A DNA stretch of 14,721 nucleotides from positions 1-14,721 of the forward strand of contig JANXWM010000379.1 in NCBI GenBank assembly GCA_025351145.1. Direction: 5' to 3'. The DNA is from Chitinophagaceae bacterium (GTDB taxonomy: Bacteria > Bacteroidota > Bacteroidia > Chitinophagales > Chitinophagaceae). The position numbers were made by a program, and so were the translations under genes. Of the stretch, positions 1 through 8,006 are shown in pieces; positions within the stretch are counted from its first letter, which is position 1, and each line of letters begins with the position of its first letter. A model generated the notes under the pieces. It saw only the letters and a program-made list of their open reading frames with translations, was not told where the DNA came from and ran no database searches.

Positions 1-914
1 CCAATATAAAGTGCATTGGTCGATACAAGTGTTGTTGGCGAGCCAGGTACGGCTGCAATAAACTGTCCGTTTAACGGGCCTGTATAATTTACAATGGCCC
101 AGGTTTCGCCGCCATCAGCAGTGCGGTACAGGTAGGGAGCACCATCTATGCCCATAGCCACTCCATTCAATTCATCAGTAAAAACAAAATCTGTAAGGCG
201 TGTAGGCAGATCAAGAGGATAAGCTACCCAGTGAATACCCTTATCATCAGAGCGGTAAATAAATTGCGGGCCTGAAAGGGGATCGCCTTCAATTGCATAA
301 AACCAAATCCTGTTTCCCGATACGCAATAACTGTTCGTTATTCCAAGAGGTGGAGCGGAAGTGGCTGGAAGGTTTTCTCTTGGGGTACGTGTCCAGGTTG
401 TTCCGTAATCTGTAGTTGTGTAAATTTCGAAGTATGGATCACCTGGGCCATTTCCGTCGCCGAGTGCCATCCCTTCACTGGCACTCCAGAAATAAACAAA
501 ATCAGGGAAAGAAGTTGAATTAAAAATTTTCCCTTTGCTTAACTGCGACCATGAACTACCTCCATTGGTTGTTTTAAAAATACCTCCTCCGAGGCCAGCA
601 CTGCTGTTGTACATTGCTGCATAGCAGGTATCTGCATCGATTGGGTAAAGACTGGAGATGGCATATCCATTAATTGACTGAAGAGCAGTTTTTGCCCAGG
701 TAGCACCACCGTCCGCTGTACGCAGGTATTCATTTGAGTATATAAGATTTGTGCCGTCAAATGTAATGGCAGAAGCCCAAACGGTATTTGCATTTGGTAC
801 TTCTACGTCATAAAGCAAACTTGCGTCATTGTGCGGCACATTAACTTTTGTCCATTGGGCGTTTGCCACGGATACAATAGCAACGAATAAAGTAAGGAGT
901 GAAATTTTTCTCAT
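1..914 (-). CDS. Secreted Asp-box (BNR) beta-propeller protein, partial
   Basis: The frame is open from an ATG at 914 to the left edge (304 codons), so the C-terminus is missing. Residues 1-19 form a signal peptide (MRKISLLTLF..., likely cut after ANA, before Q20). The rest carries five Asp-box motifs of the form S/T-x-D-x-G-x-x-W at about residues 65-73 (RTADGGATW), 114-122, 166-174, 221-229 and 264-272, spaced about 35-55 residues apart. This is the pattern of sialidase/Ycf48/VPS10-like beta-propellers. Large secreted Bacteroidota proteins of this kind usually end in a T9SS sorting domain, which would lie outside the window. Asp-boxes are structural, so no enzymatic activity or ligand can be named. 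The gene is co-directional with the kinase-like gene upstream but separated from it by 377 bp containing a terminator, so it probably has its own promoter. The fold class is well supported and the function is unknown. Confidence 0.85.
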   Translation of the reverse strand, partial: MRKISLLTLFVAIVSVANAQWTKVNVPHNDASLLYDVEVPNANTVWASAITFDGTNLIYSNEYLRTADGGATWAKTALQSINGYAISSLYPIDADTCYAAMYNSSAGLGGGIFKTTNGGSSWSQLSKGKIFNSTSFPDFVYFWSASEGMALGDGNGPGDPYFEIYTTTDYGTTWTRTPRENLPATSAPPLGITNSYCVSGNRIWFYAIEGDPLSGPQFIYRSDDKGIHWVAYPLDLPTRLTDFVFTDELNGVAMGIDGAPYLYRTADGGETWAIVNYTGPLNGQFIAAVPGSPTTLVSTNALYI

Positions 915-1291
915 AGCTAATAATTTTTCTTAAAGATAAGGGATAAAAGAAAAAGGTGAAAATTTTAAAGTGCTTTTTTTTGAGAAAAAGTCAACTGAAA
1001 AAATATTATATCATTCTTAAAAAAAGAGGCCTCTATAGATATAGAAGCCGGTGCACTATTTTTATAGCACATGAGAAAAATTTTATTGTTTAAAATATGA
1101 TTGTAAGTGTTTTAATGATCCTTTCTGCTGAAAGAATAATTAAAAGTAAATGCTATACTTTATAAAAAAATATACTTAATACTAAAGCAGGATTTTCTTT
1201 GCCTGAACAGGCGAAATTTAATAGTGCAGTTTTCAAATGTTAATCCCGGTTAACAAACTACAGATTCTATAACAGTCTGAGATAAAAAAAT
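915..1291. other. Intergenic region, 377 bp
   Basis: This gap separates two minus-strand genes. It is AT-rich and contains a minus-strand terminator (about 1019-1049) and a second small imperfect hairpin just before it in transcription order (1051-1070, arms GTGC/GCAC plus TAT/ATA). On the minus strand a TATCTTTA sequence about 20 nt before the ATG at 914 is one base off the Bacteroidota -7 consensus TAnnTTTG, but no matching -33 element was seen, so no promoter is called. It is one of the few gaps here without a copy of the dispersed 20-bp core repeat. Confidence 0.5.
1019..1049 (-). terminator. Probable rho-independent terminator of the kinase-like gene
   Basis: Read on the minus strand, the arm GGCTTCTATA (from 1049) pairs with TATAGAGGCC (ending at 1028) with one mismatch. 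It is followed by TC and a run of seven T residues (1025-1019). The central bases must form the loop, which shortens the stem to about 8 bp. It lies about 240 nt beyond the stop codon at 1292, so the transcript would carry a long 3' tail. Confidence 0.6.
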
Positions 1292-2389
1292 TTATTTACT
1301 TATTACGGCCCCAAGGTTAATGGTGAGTGTTATTAAAAGCATTTCAGGTTTAATGATAATTTTAAAAGCATTACTTTGGGGGTACAGCAGGTTTAACCGT
1401 TTAGAAATATTTTTAAATAAAACATTTTCTGCATTCAGTAAGGTGGATGTATCTGCAGGCTTTGTCAGTAAAATATTCATTAAAAGAATATCATCAGCTA
1501 ATCTTATTTCAATATCAATATTCTTTTTCAGAATTTTATATGAATCGACCTGCTTAAAACAATTTTCCACCAAAGGCAAAAGGATAGAAGGCGCAATACG
1601 ACTGGTCTTATTATTAATAAAAATCTTCAGGTTAATATTTACTTTACCATTTGTTGCAATTTTTTCAAGTTCAATATATTCTTCTAAAAGTTTCATTTCT
1701 GTTTCTATACCTACGCTTGGCTGGTTACAGTCGTAAATAACATATAGCAGCAAATGTTTTATTTTTTTTATAACTCCGGGAATTACAGATGGCTTTTCAA
1801 TACTGAGTAACTCAACTTTATCAAGGGCACTCATTAAAAAAACAGGCTGCACTTCTCCTGCTTTAATTTGTGTTTCAATATTTAATTTTTCTTTTTTAAT
1901 AAGATCAAGTTCCTGTTGCTTTATGTAACCGGTTTTACCAAGCTTTATGGCCGCCGCCATACAACCTTCCATATTTAATTGCGCAAACAAACTAAAAAAC
2001 ACCCATGCAAATTTTGATGAATTTTTAGGTACCGGCATGCCCGTTGCTTCGCGTATATAAGGCAATAAATAGAGACTGTATAAATGGAATATAATTACAA
2101 ATAAGAAGCTAAAAACCAGCCATAACAAAACCATCTGAATGTATTTGCCCCTGAACAAAAAAACCGGCAATAAGAAATAGATAATGGAATAGCAAAAGAT
2201 AATATCCATGGGCACCGAAATCGTTGTTTCCGCTAACGCTGCAAAAAAACTTTGAGACAATGGATGATTTTCTGCAAACGACATAGTGGTAAAAACCGTA
2301 TAATACAATATCCATAATATCCAGAACAATGAATGCCGCGCCAGCCTGTATGTTGAATTGTTTGAAAAAACAAGCGGATAAATATTCAT
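1292..2389 (-). CDS. LytS-like membrane histidine kinase homologue, catalytically degenerate
   Basis: A 365-residue protein starting at the ATG at 2389 (MNIYPLVF); an in-frame TTG two codons upstream is less likely. Four hydrophobic segments (about residues 19-38, 58-79, 84-112, 127-148) are followed by a short helical linker and a region with the layout of the LytS/YpdA-type His_kinase domain and an HATPase. The usual phospho-acceptor motif NPHFLFNSL reads QPVFLMSAL here, with Val183 where His belongs. The ATP-site N box is LVENCFKQ: Asn276 is kept, but the usual His is Gln280. The G box, normally GxGLxNxxxRL, reads VLFKNISKRLNLLYP, so both glycines are lost. The frame is intact and the fold-determining residues are kept, which suggests a pseudokinase or partner protein rather than a decayed gene. 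It is transcribed divergently from the SusC-like gene and has no response regulator next to it. Family assignment is confident; inactivity is inferred from the missing residues. Confidence 0.8.
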   Translation of the reverse strand: MNIYPLVFSNNSTYRLARHSLFWILWILYYTVFTTMSFAENHPLSQSFFAALAETTISVPMDIIFCYSIIYFLLPVFLFRGKYIQMVLLWLVFSFLFVIIFHLYSLYLLPYIREATGMPVPKNSSKFAWVFFSLFAQLNMEGCMAAAIKLGKTGYIKQQELDLIKKEKLNIETQIKAGEVQPVFLMSALDKVELLSIEKPSVIPGVIKKIKHLLLYVIYDCNQPSVGIETEMKLLEEYIELEKIATNGKVNINLKIFINNKTSRIAPSILLPLVENCFKQVDSYKILKKNIDIEIRLADDILLMNILLTKPADTSTLLNAENVLFKNISKRLNLLYPQSNAFKIIIKPEMLLITLTINLGAVISK

Positions 2390-2597
2390 AAACAATTTTT
2401 ACAGGCAGTGCATGCTGCAATACCTCATGTGCAAATACAAATATGACATTAAATATTAAAAAGAGAATTTACATAAAGCTTAACCGTGATTTAAAACTAC
2501 TAAAACATAAAAATAATATCCTCAATAATTTTATTTAATGGATGATTGCGCAAAGTAAGACGACCCGGCATCCGCGCTGCCCAATAAAGAGATGAAC

Positions 2598-2645
2598 GTA
2601 CAAGTGTGCGACGCAAGGATGTTTAATCACCGCTCTTCTGCCTGG
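2598..2645 (+). repeat. Dispersed element copy 1 (GTG subtype)
   Basis: The core GTACAAGTGTGCGACGCAAG is at 2598-2617. After 22 nt comes GCCTGG (2640-2645), continuing as TTCCAAAACAG. The upstream AGCT box is not clear in this copy. It forms an inverted pair with copy 2. The two cores are complementary at 19 of 20 positions, and the segment after the GCC box pairs with the matching segment of copy 2 (CTGTTTTTTTTGAACCC, 2694-2710). Confidence 0.8.
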
Positions 2646-2707
2646 TTCCAAAACAGTTTATTTCTTATTATAGGGCCGCAATTATAAGGCTGCCTGTTTT
2701 TTTTGAA

Positions 2708-2773
2708 CCCGGCTTAAACACTTTACTCAACTTTACTTGCGTCGCACTCTTGTACTTAATCACATTATTCAGC
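2708..2773 (-). repeat. Dispersed element copy 2 (GAG subtype)
   Basis: On the minus strand the core GTACAAGAGTGCGACGCAAG occupies 2755-2736, followed after 22 nt by GCCGGG (2713-2708) and TTCAAAAAAAACAG. The AGCT-like box is at 2771-2774, 15 nt on the other side of the core, within AGCTTAAAACAGCCG, which closely matches the same position beside copy 7. It is the partner of copy 1 upstream of the SusC-like gene. Confidence 0.85.
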
Positions 2774-2949
2774 TTAAAACAGCCGTTGATTTTTGCCAAC
2801 CGGTTAAATTAAAAACGCATCAAAAATTAAGTACCCATTTTTCACGCTTCAATCCTTTTTATTCATGCTTCGGTTTTTAACCCCGCTTATTTTGAAGCGC
2901 TGCGTAAAAAAATAATGTCATGTTAAAACATACTCAAAAAATAAATTTT

Positions 2950-5900
2950 ATGAGAAAATTATTCTTATGGTTATTCCTGTTAACAACGCTTGCTTCTTTT
3001 GCACAGCAAAAGGGTATTACAGGCAAAGTCTTAAATGCAAAAGGTGATCCGGTGCCGTTTGCAACAATAAAGATCAAGAACTCAAAATCAGCTGTTTCTG
3101 CGGATGCCCAGGGTGTATTTACAATCAACGCCAAAGCCGGCGACATACTGATAGTAAGCTCTACCGGCTTTACTTCTGCAGATTTTAAAGTAGGCACCGA
3201 AAATAATGTTTCTATCCTGCTTCAGGAAACAGCACAAGAACTTACAAACGTAGTAGTGACTACGGCATTGGGTATTCAGCGGCAGGCGAAAGACCTGGGT
3301 TATGCTACTACAACCATTACCAACAAAACACTTACCGCAGCAAAATCTGTTAATATAGCGCAAGCCCTCAATGGTAAAGTTTCGGGCTTAAATATATCCA
3401 CAGTAAACAGCGGTGTATTCGAAAATGCTAAAATAAATATTCGCGGCATCAGGTCGCTAACGGGGAATAACCAGCCCTTATTGGTTGTTGATGGTGCACC
3501 CACACCCCTTGCATATCTGTCATCCATTCCGCCTGATGATGTGCAGGATTTATCGGTTTTAAAAAGCGCCGCATCTGCAGCCATCTACGGGCCGGATGCA
3601 GTAAATGGTGTAATCATTATCACCACAAAAAAGGGTTTAAAAAAGCCAACCATTACAATTAATTCGAGCCTGCAAACATTAAACGTTTCATTCTTTCCAA
3701 AGCTTCAGAAATCTTTTGGTCAGGGTGCAGGTGAAGTGCTGGACCAATATGGCAATTTAGGCTATGTACCTTATGAAAACCAGCAATACGGGCCGGCATT
3801 TGATGGAGCATTACAGCCATTGGGTAAGCAGCTTGAAGACGGATCTATACAAATGGTTCCCTATTCCAATGCACATTATAAAGACAAAATAAAATTCTGG
3901 AATACAGGATTAACAATGCAGAACTCAGTTTCCATTGCAGGAGAAGATTTTTTTGTGAGTATACAGGATGCTAAAATAAAAGGGCTGGTTCCCGATGATG
4001 AAAACCGAAGAACAAGTCTTCGTTTTAATGGCAGTAAAAAATATGGGAAGTTCTCTATCAACTATGGCGTCAATTATATACTTCAAAACTATGATGTAGT
4101 AAACGAATCCGGTTTTCAAAATACTTTTACAGGAGCTTATAATGGAGGTCTTTTCTTCCTGGTAATGCAAACAGCCAACAACGTTCCGTTGCTTGACTAT
4201 AAAGACTGGCGCAATAGTAAGTATGGTCAGTTCTCTAATTACTATAACGAATTCTCTGTAAATCCTTACTGGCTTATAGGAAACATCCGTACAAAAGGCA
4301 GGCAGGATGATATACTGGGTAATGTAGATGTTAGCTACCAGGTTGCCCCCTGGCTTAAAGCTTCTGCAAGAGTAAGCTCTAATCTTACTTTTGCCAGTTT
4401 TAAGAACACCAATGCTCCTGTTGTAGTTACTGACTTTGCCCGTACTACCAGAAATGCCACCCAATATTCAAACAGGCCGGGGATAGTTTTTGATGATCAG
4501 AGTTTTACATCACGTATAAATCTTGAATATTTTTTAAGTGGCGATCATAAGATTACAAACGACTTATCAGTAAAATATATCGCAGGTGGAAGTGTACGCG
4601 AAAATCGCTCAAAAGATGTTGCTGTTGGGGGCAATAACCTTGTTGTTCCATATTTATACAATGTGGCTACACGCAGCGGAGATGCCTATGTTCCCACTTA
4701 TTTTGGATTTAATGGCATCACTACCACTATTAATAATTTCGATGTACAGTCAAGACTTGTATCTGCTTATGGCAGTGTTGGTTTCAGCTACAAAGGCTGG
4801 GCTAATGTAGAATTTACTGGACGGAATGACTGGGACAGCAGGTTACTAAAAGCAAACCGTTCTTTCTTCTATCCGGCAGCCAATGCATCGTTTGTGCTTT
4901 CTGATGCAATTCCTGCATTACAAAATAGCCATGTAATAAATTATCTAAAAGTTAGGGGGGCTATATCAAAATCAGGAAATGTAAACCTTGGGCCATACTC
5001 TTTGCAGGCAACTTATTCTCAACCCATCAACTTCCCTTATGGTGGTACTGCCGGCTTTACCTCCGGCAATACCATTCCTGATGGTAATTTAAAACCTGAA
5101 TTTGTAAATACAAAAGAAGTTGGTATTGAATTAGGCTTCCTTAAAAACAGGATCAATTTTGAAGCTACCTATTTTAACCAGAATAACACCAATCAAATCC
5201 TGCTGGTTTCTCAATCATCCACTACAGGATACAATTTTGGCCTTGCCAATGCAGCAGACTTTAAAAATTATGGCGTAGAAATGGATTTGGGTTTAAGCCC
5301 GTTAATTAAAACTGGCAAGGGCAGAATCGACTTTAAAATAAACGCTACTTATAACAACAATAAAGTAACCAACACACTTGGCAATGCACCGGTTATTATA
5401 GGCGGCAGCAATGGCTTTATCCAAAACTCTGTAAGCTCTCCTACTGTAAGCAACATTGCCGTAGTGGGTATGCCTGCTTTCGCTTTCCAGCTAACTGATT
5501 ACAACAGGGATCCTGAAACAGGTAAAGTAATTGTAGATGCAGTTACCGGGTTACCTACCCAGGCCGGTTCACCCATTATTAAAGGAAGGTCCTTGCCTCT
5601 GTGGGTTGTAGGTGCCACGCCTTCTTTTTCCCTTGGTAATTTCTCTGCCAGCATGACCTGGGATTATAAAGGAGGGCACGATTTTTATTCTGGCCTTGGC
5701 TCAGATGAAGACTTTGCAGGTATCTCTGCACGAAGCGCAGAATATGGCCGCCAGCGGTTTGTTTTCCCTAATTCAGTTTATTTAAAAGACGGCAAATATG
5801 TACCAAACACAAGCATACAGGTGCAGGATGGCAACTATGGTTTTTGGCCAAACGCCATTAATACAGCCATCGCCACAAACTATTTTGCAAGCGCAGCAGC

Positions 5901-6147
5901 ATGGAGGCTTAGAGAAGTAAATATCTCGTACACCCTTCCTGCAAAATGGCTGGGCAGCGGTAAAGTATTCAAGAGAGTAACCGTAAGCGCAGTTGGCAAA
6001 AACCTGCTGTTGCTTGTTCCAAAATCAAACCAATGGAGCGATCCTGAATTCAATTTTACCAATGTAGGCAATACGTTTGGCGTGGCAAGTTCGTTCCAGT
6101 CACCTGCATCAAGATTATTTGGTGGCTCTGTTACAGTAGTATTCTAA
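2950..6147 (+). CDS. SusC/RagA-family TonB-dependent outer-membrane transporter
   Basis: This 22-strand-barrel type transporter would import a glycan or other oligomer across the outer membrane, powered by TonB. The ATG at 2950 is chosen because it opens directly into a signal peptide (MRKLFLWLFLLTTLASFA, cut near residue 18); an in-frame ATG at 2920 would add 10 residues. From 2950 the protein has 1065 residues, normal for SusC. In order: a CarboxypepD_reg-like domain (about 22-90, starting GITGKVLNAKGDPVPFATI), a TonB-box region (about 97-104), a plug domain (about 113-230) with LLVVDGAP and the SusC signature VLKSAASAAIYGP...NGVIIITTKKG at about 203-229, then the barrel. It ends in a C-terminal Phe (SVTVVF), typical of barrel insertion. 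The signature varies slightly (KSAAS and GPDAVNG, where KGAAA and GSRAANG are usual). The SusD-like partner follows after an unusually long 295-bp gap. Confidence 0.95.
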   Translation: MRKLFLWLFLLTTLASFAQQKGITGKVLNAKGDPVPFATIKIKNSKSAVSADAQGVFTINAKAGDILIVSSTGFTSADFKVGTENNVSILLQETAQELTNVVVTTALGIQRQAKDLGYATTTITNKTLTAAKSVNIAQALNGKVSGLNISTVNSGVFENAKINIRGIRSLTGNNQPLLVVDGAPTPLAYLSSIPPDDVQDLSVLKSAASAAIYGPDAVNGVIIITTKKGLKKPTITINSSLQTLNVSFFPKLQKSFGQGAGEVLDQYGNLGYVPYENQQYGPAFDGALQPLGKQLEDGSIQMVPYSNAHYKDKIKFWNTGLTMQNSVSIAGEDFFVSIQDAKIKGLVPDDENRRTSLRFNGSKKYGKFSINYGVNYILQNYDVVNESGFQNTFTGAYNGGLFFLVMQTANNVPLLDYKDWRNSKYGQFSNYYNEFSVNPYWLIGNIRTKGRQDDILGNVDVSYQVAPWLKASARVSSNLTFASFKNTNAPVVVTDFARTTRNATQYSNRPGIVFDDQSFTSRINLEYFLSGDHKITNDLSVKYIAGGSVRENRSKDVAVGGNNLVVPYLYNVATRSGDAYVPTYFGFNGITTTINNFDVQSRLVSAYGSVGFSYKGWANVEFTGRNDWDSRLLKANRSFFYPAANASFVLSDAIPALQNSHVINYLKVRGAISKSGNVNLGPYSLQATYSQPINFPYGGTAGFTSGNTIPDGNLKPEFVNTKEVGIELGFLKNRINFEATYFNQNNTNQILLVSQSSTTGYNFGLANAADFKNYGVEMDLGLSPLIKTGKGRIDFKINATYNNNKVTNTLGNAPVIIGGSNGFIQNSVSSPTVSNIAVVGMPAFAFQLTDYNRDPETGKVIVDAVTGLPTQAGSPIIKGRSLPLWVVGATPSFSLGNFSASMTWDYKGGHDFYSGLGSDEDFAGISARSAEYGRQRFVFPNSVYLKDGKYVPNTSIQVQDGNYGFWPNAINTAIATNYFASAAAWRLREVNISYTLPAKWLGSGKVFKRVTVSAVGKNLLLLVPKSNQWSDPEFNFTNVGNTFGVASSFQSPASRLFGGSVTVVF

Positions 6148-6215
6148 AGCTCTTTGTTTATACAGGCTATGGTTTAGTAATGTTGACTGCAATATGCCGA
6201 ACAGCATTACCAAAC

Positions 6216-6264
6216 GTACAAGAGTGCGACGCAAGTAAAGCTTAATGGCAGCAATGCAGTCGGG
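6216..6264 (+). repeat. Dispersed element copy 3 (GAG subtype)
   Basis: The core GTACAAGAGTGCGACGCAAG at 6216-6235 is followed by TAAAGCTTAATGG, a start also seen after copy 6 (TAAAGCTTCAT), and after 23 nt by GTCGGG (6259-6264), one base off the usual GCCGGG. The AGCT box is not evident, but AACAGCATT lies about 8 nt before the core and pairs with the same motif beside copy 4. It lies between the SusC- and SusD-like genes. Confidence 0.85.
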
Positions 6265-6287
6265 CCAATAATGAAGCAGCATTTTGG

Positions 6288-6355
6288 CCAAAGCATTTCA
6301 ACATTCTTCAGCGTCCCTTGCGTCGCACTCTTGTACTGTAACAATGCTGTTGAGC
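6288..6355 (-). repeat. Dispersed element copy 4 (GAG subtype)
   Basis: On the minus strand the core is at 6336-6317, identical to copy 3 over all 20 bases. The GCC-box position holds GCTTTGG (6294-6288) after 22 nt, and the AGCT box (6353-6356, in TGAGCTTTAG) lies 16 nt from the core. With copy 3 it forms a perfect 20-bp inverted repeat, extended by AACAGCATT on one side and AATGCTGTT on the other. The inner arms GGCCAATAATG (6263-6273) and CATTTTGGCC (6280-6289) can form a further hairpin. Confidence 0.85.
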
Positions 6356-6442
6356 TTTAGCATCACTGATTTCAAATGGCTCTAATGCAGTCAGTTTTTT
6401 ATTGGTCGAAAAAGTAAATTCTAAATAAAAAATAAGTATCAA

Positions 6443-7681
6443 ATGAATCACATAAATAAAAAATTACTCGTTGCAGCGGTAGCTTTTACCAGTTTTTTTA
6501 CCGGTTGCAAAAAAGAGTACCTCGATATTAACAGCGACCCCAACCGTGTTACAGACGATAATATTACGGCTGAATTAATTTTTACGCAGGCAGCCGTTAC
6601 AGCAGGTATAAGACAAGTTGGTGGCCAGGCCGGCGGCGAAGGTGGCACAACAGATGTTCAGTTTGCGAACGACTGGGTTGGGTACATGTCCGGCACCGGC
6701 GATTTTGCGCTCAACGGCATAGAAACGAGCTACAATATAGACTTCTCGTTTGGTGACCTGCCATGGCAAAGAGATTATGCTTTGCTCTTCGATTTAAGCC
6801 AGGTTAAAAACAAAGCACTGGTGCCGGGTGGAGACACCGTTTTAGCCGGAGCCGCAATGATCTTATCTGCAAAGTCTTTCCAGGAACTGGTGGATACTTA
6901 CGGCGATATACCCTACAGTCAGGCTTTTAAGAACAACGAATTTAAACACCCGGCTTACGATAAAGCACAGGATATTTATAACTCTCTGCTGCTAAGTTTA
7001 GATACAGCCATCAGTTATATGAAACATACTGCGCCTTCTTCATTTACTGCAGCCGATATTTTAAATCATGGCGACCAGGATAAATGGATAAGATTTGCCA
7101 ATACACTTAAATTGCGGCTGTTGATCAGACAGTCAGAGGTGGCTGGCTTTAACCCTTCTACAGAAATTGCCAAGATAGAAAGCAATGGAGGTATTTTAGA
7201 TGCAGGAGAATCTGTGAGTGTAAACCCCGGTTATCTGGATGCGCAGTATAAACAATCTCCTTTTTATGGTAACTACGGGTACTCACCCACAGGCAACATA
7301 ATTGCACCGGGCGTTGCTGCCAACAATTATATACTAAATATCCTGCTCTCTACCAACGATCCAAGAGTAGAGAGATTTTTTGATCCACCAACAGCGGGAG
7401 GTAATTTTACAGGTTGTACTTACGGGCTTTCTGCGGGCAACCCAACCGGGGCACAGTCATCGTATTTTGGCCCTGGTATAGCAGGAAGCGCAACCCAGGA
7501 TCAATGGATTTGCCCATCTTTTGAAAGCATGTTTTTTAAAGCCGAGGCCATTGCCCGCGGATGGATGGAAGGTGATGCCAAAGCTGCTTTCGAAAGTGCC
7601 ATAACAGAATCATTTGTGTGGCTTGGCGTTCCCGATGCACAAGCTGCGGCTGCAGACTACATTGCCAACAAAATGATATAG
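6443..7681 (+). CDS. SusD-like substrate-binding lipoprotein, N-terminal 80% (frameshifted)
   Basis: This is the surface lipoprotein partner of the SusC-like transporter, which would cap the barrel and bind substrate. It starts at the ATG at 6443. Residues 1-22 are a lipoprotein signal with lipobox FFTGC (Cys22), followed by KKEYLDINSDPNRV, the typical start of the SusD-like (PF12771-type) family. TPR-like helices follow, including SAKSFQELVDTYGDIPYSQAF (about residues 147-167), a well-conserved SusD stretch. The frame stops at TAG 7679-7681 after 412 codons. The expected C-terminal part continues in the -1 frame from about 7672 to 7971. Rejoining at the AAAA run (7670-7673) gives a 509-residue protein of normal family length. 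The cause may be a one-base deletion in an A run or a sequencing error. A canonical slippery heptamer is not present, so programmed frameshifting is less likely. No other lesion was seen. Confidence 0.9.
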   Translation: MNHINKKLLVAAVAFTSFFTGCKKEYLDINSDPNRVTDDNITAELIFTQAAVTAGIRQVGGQAGGEGGTTDVQFANDWVGYMSGTGDFALNGIETSYNIDFSFGDLPWQRDYALLFDLSQVKNKALVPGGDTVLAGAAMILSAKSFQELVDTYGDIPYSQAFKNNEFKHPAYDKAQDIYNSLLLSLDTAISYMKHTAPSSFTAADILNHGDQDKWIRFANTLKLRLLIRQSEVAGFNPSTEIAKIESNGGILDAGESVSVNPGYLDAQYKQSPFYGNYGYSPTGNIIAPGVAANNYILNILLSTNDPRVERFFDPPTAGGNFTGCTYGLSAGNPTGAQSSYFGPGIAGSATQDQWICPSFESMFFKAEAIARGWMEGDAKAAFESAITESFVWLGVPDAQAAAADYIANKMI

Positions 7682-7971
7682 CCAACTGGGCCAATGCAGG
7701 CGAAACAGCCGAAGAGCAGGCTAAGTTTATTGCCTACCAGAAATACATTGCACTTTGCTGCATAGACCCACGCGAAGCATGGGCCGACGAAAGAAGAGTA
7801 CACATGCTTGACGCTGATGACAGTTATATATCCGTTAACCCGAGCAAACTGTCCAGCACGCTTCCTTTAAGGTTGCTGTATGCTCAAAGCGAGTATTCAA
7901 CCAACTCAGAAAATGTATTGAAACTGGGAACCATTAACCAGTTTACCAGCAAAATATTCTGGCAGCCATAA
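7672..7971 (+). pseudogene. SusD-like lipoprotein, C-terminal part in shifted frame
   Basis: From AAT at 7672 the frame reads NDIANWANAGETAEEQ, then AKFIAYQKYIAL, then the SusD C-terminal signature REAWADERR and LPLRLLYAQSEYSTN, ending at the TAA at 7969-7971 (99 residues). It is the missing end of the preceding gene. The same frame is open upstream to a GTG at 7618, but codons before 7672 overlap the real upstream frame and have no SusD character. No ribosome-binding site or start codon suits independent translation. If the frameshift is real, the N-terminal product would lack the segment that closes the SusD fold and is probably non-functional. The DUF1735-type gene starts 35 bp downstream. 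Confidence 0.85.
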
Positions 7972-8006
7972 ACTAAACCTGATTGATCAATTTTAAAAAT
8001 AAAATC

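Larger units (their letters stand above)
2390..2949. other. Divergent intergenic region upstream of the SusC-like gene
   Basis: About 560 bp separate the divergent starts of the kinase-like gene (minus) and the SusC-like gene (plus), so promoters for both should lie here. Its centre is occupied by an inverted pair of the dispersed repeat (cores 2598-2617 and 2736-2755), which could fold into one long hairpin. No sequence matched the Bacteroidota TTTG/TAnnTTTG promoter well enough to call. No credible small gene was seen. Confidence 0.5.

Noticed and set aside
539..793. Minus-strand open frame of 84 codons
   Set aside because: It lies inside the Asp-box protein gene in another frame; the true frame shows a signal peptide and five Asp-box motifs.
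2598..2755. CRISPR-like or direct-repeat array
   Set aside because: The copies are inverted, irregularly spaced over kilobases, and no uniform spacers or cas genes are present.
2756..2949. Bacteroidota-type promoter for the SusC-like gene
   Set aside because: Near matches such as GATTTTTG were seen, but none with a properly spaced -33 element.
3925..4464. Minus-strand open frame of 179 codons
   Set aside because: It is antisense to the SusC barrel, has no domain signature and is explained by the coding strand's composition.
7660..7685. Programmed -1 ribosomal frameshift in the SusD-like gene
   Set aside because: CAACAAA is not a canonical slippery heptamer, no stimulatory structure was evident, and SusD genes are not known to use recoding.
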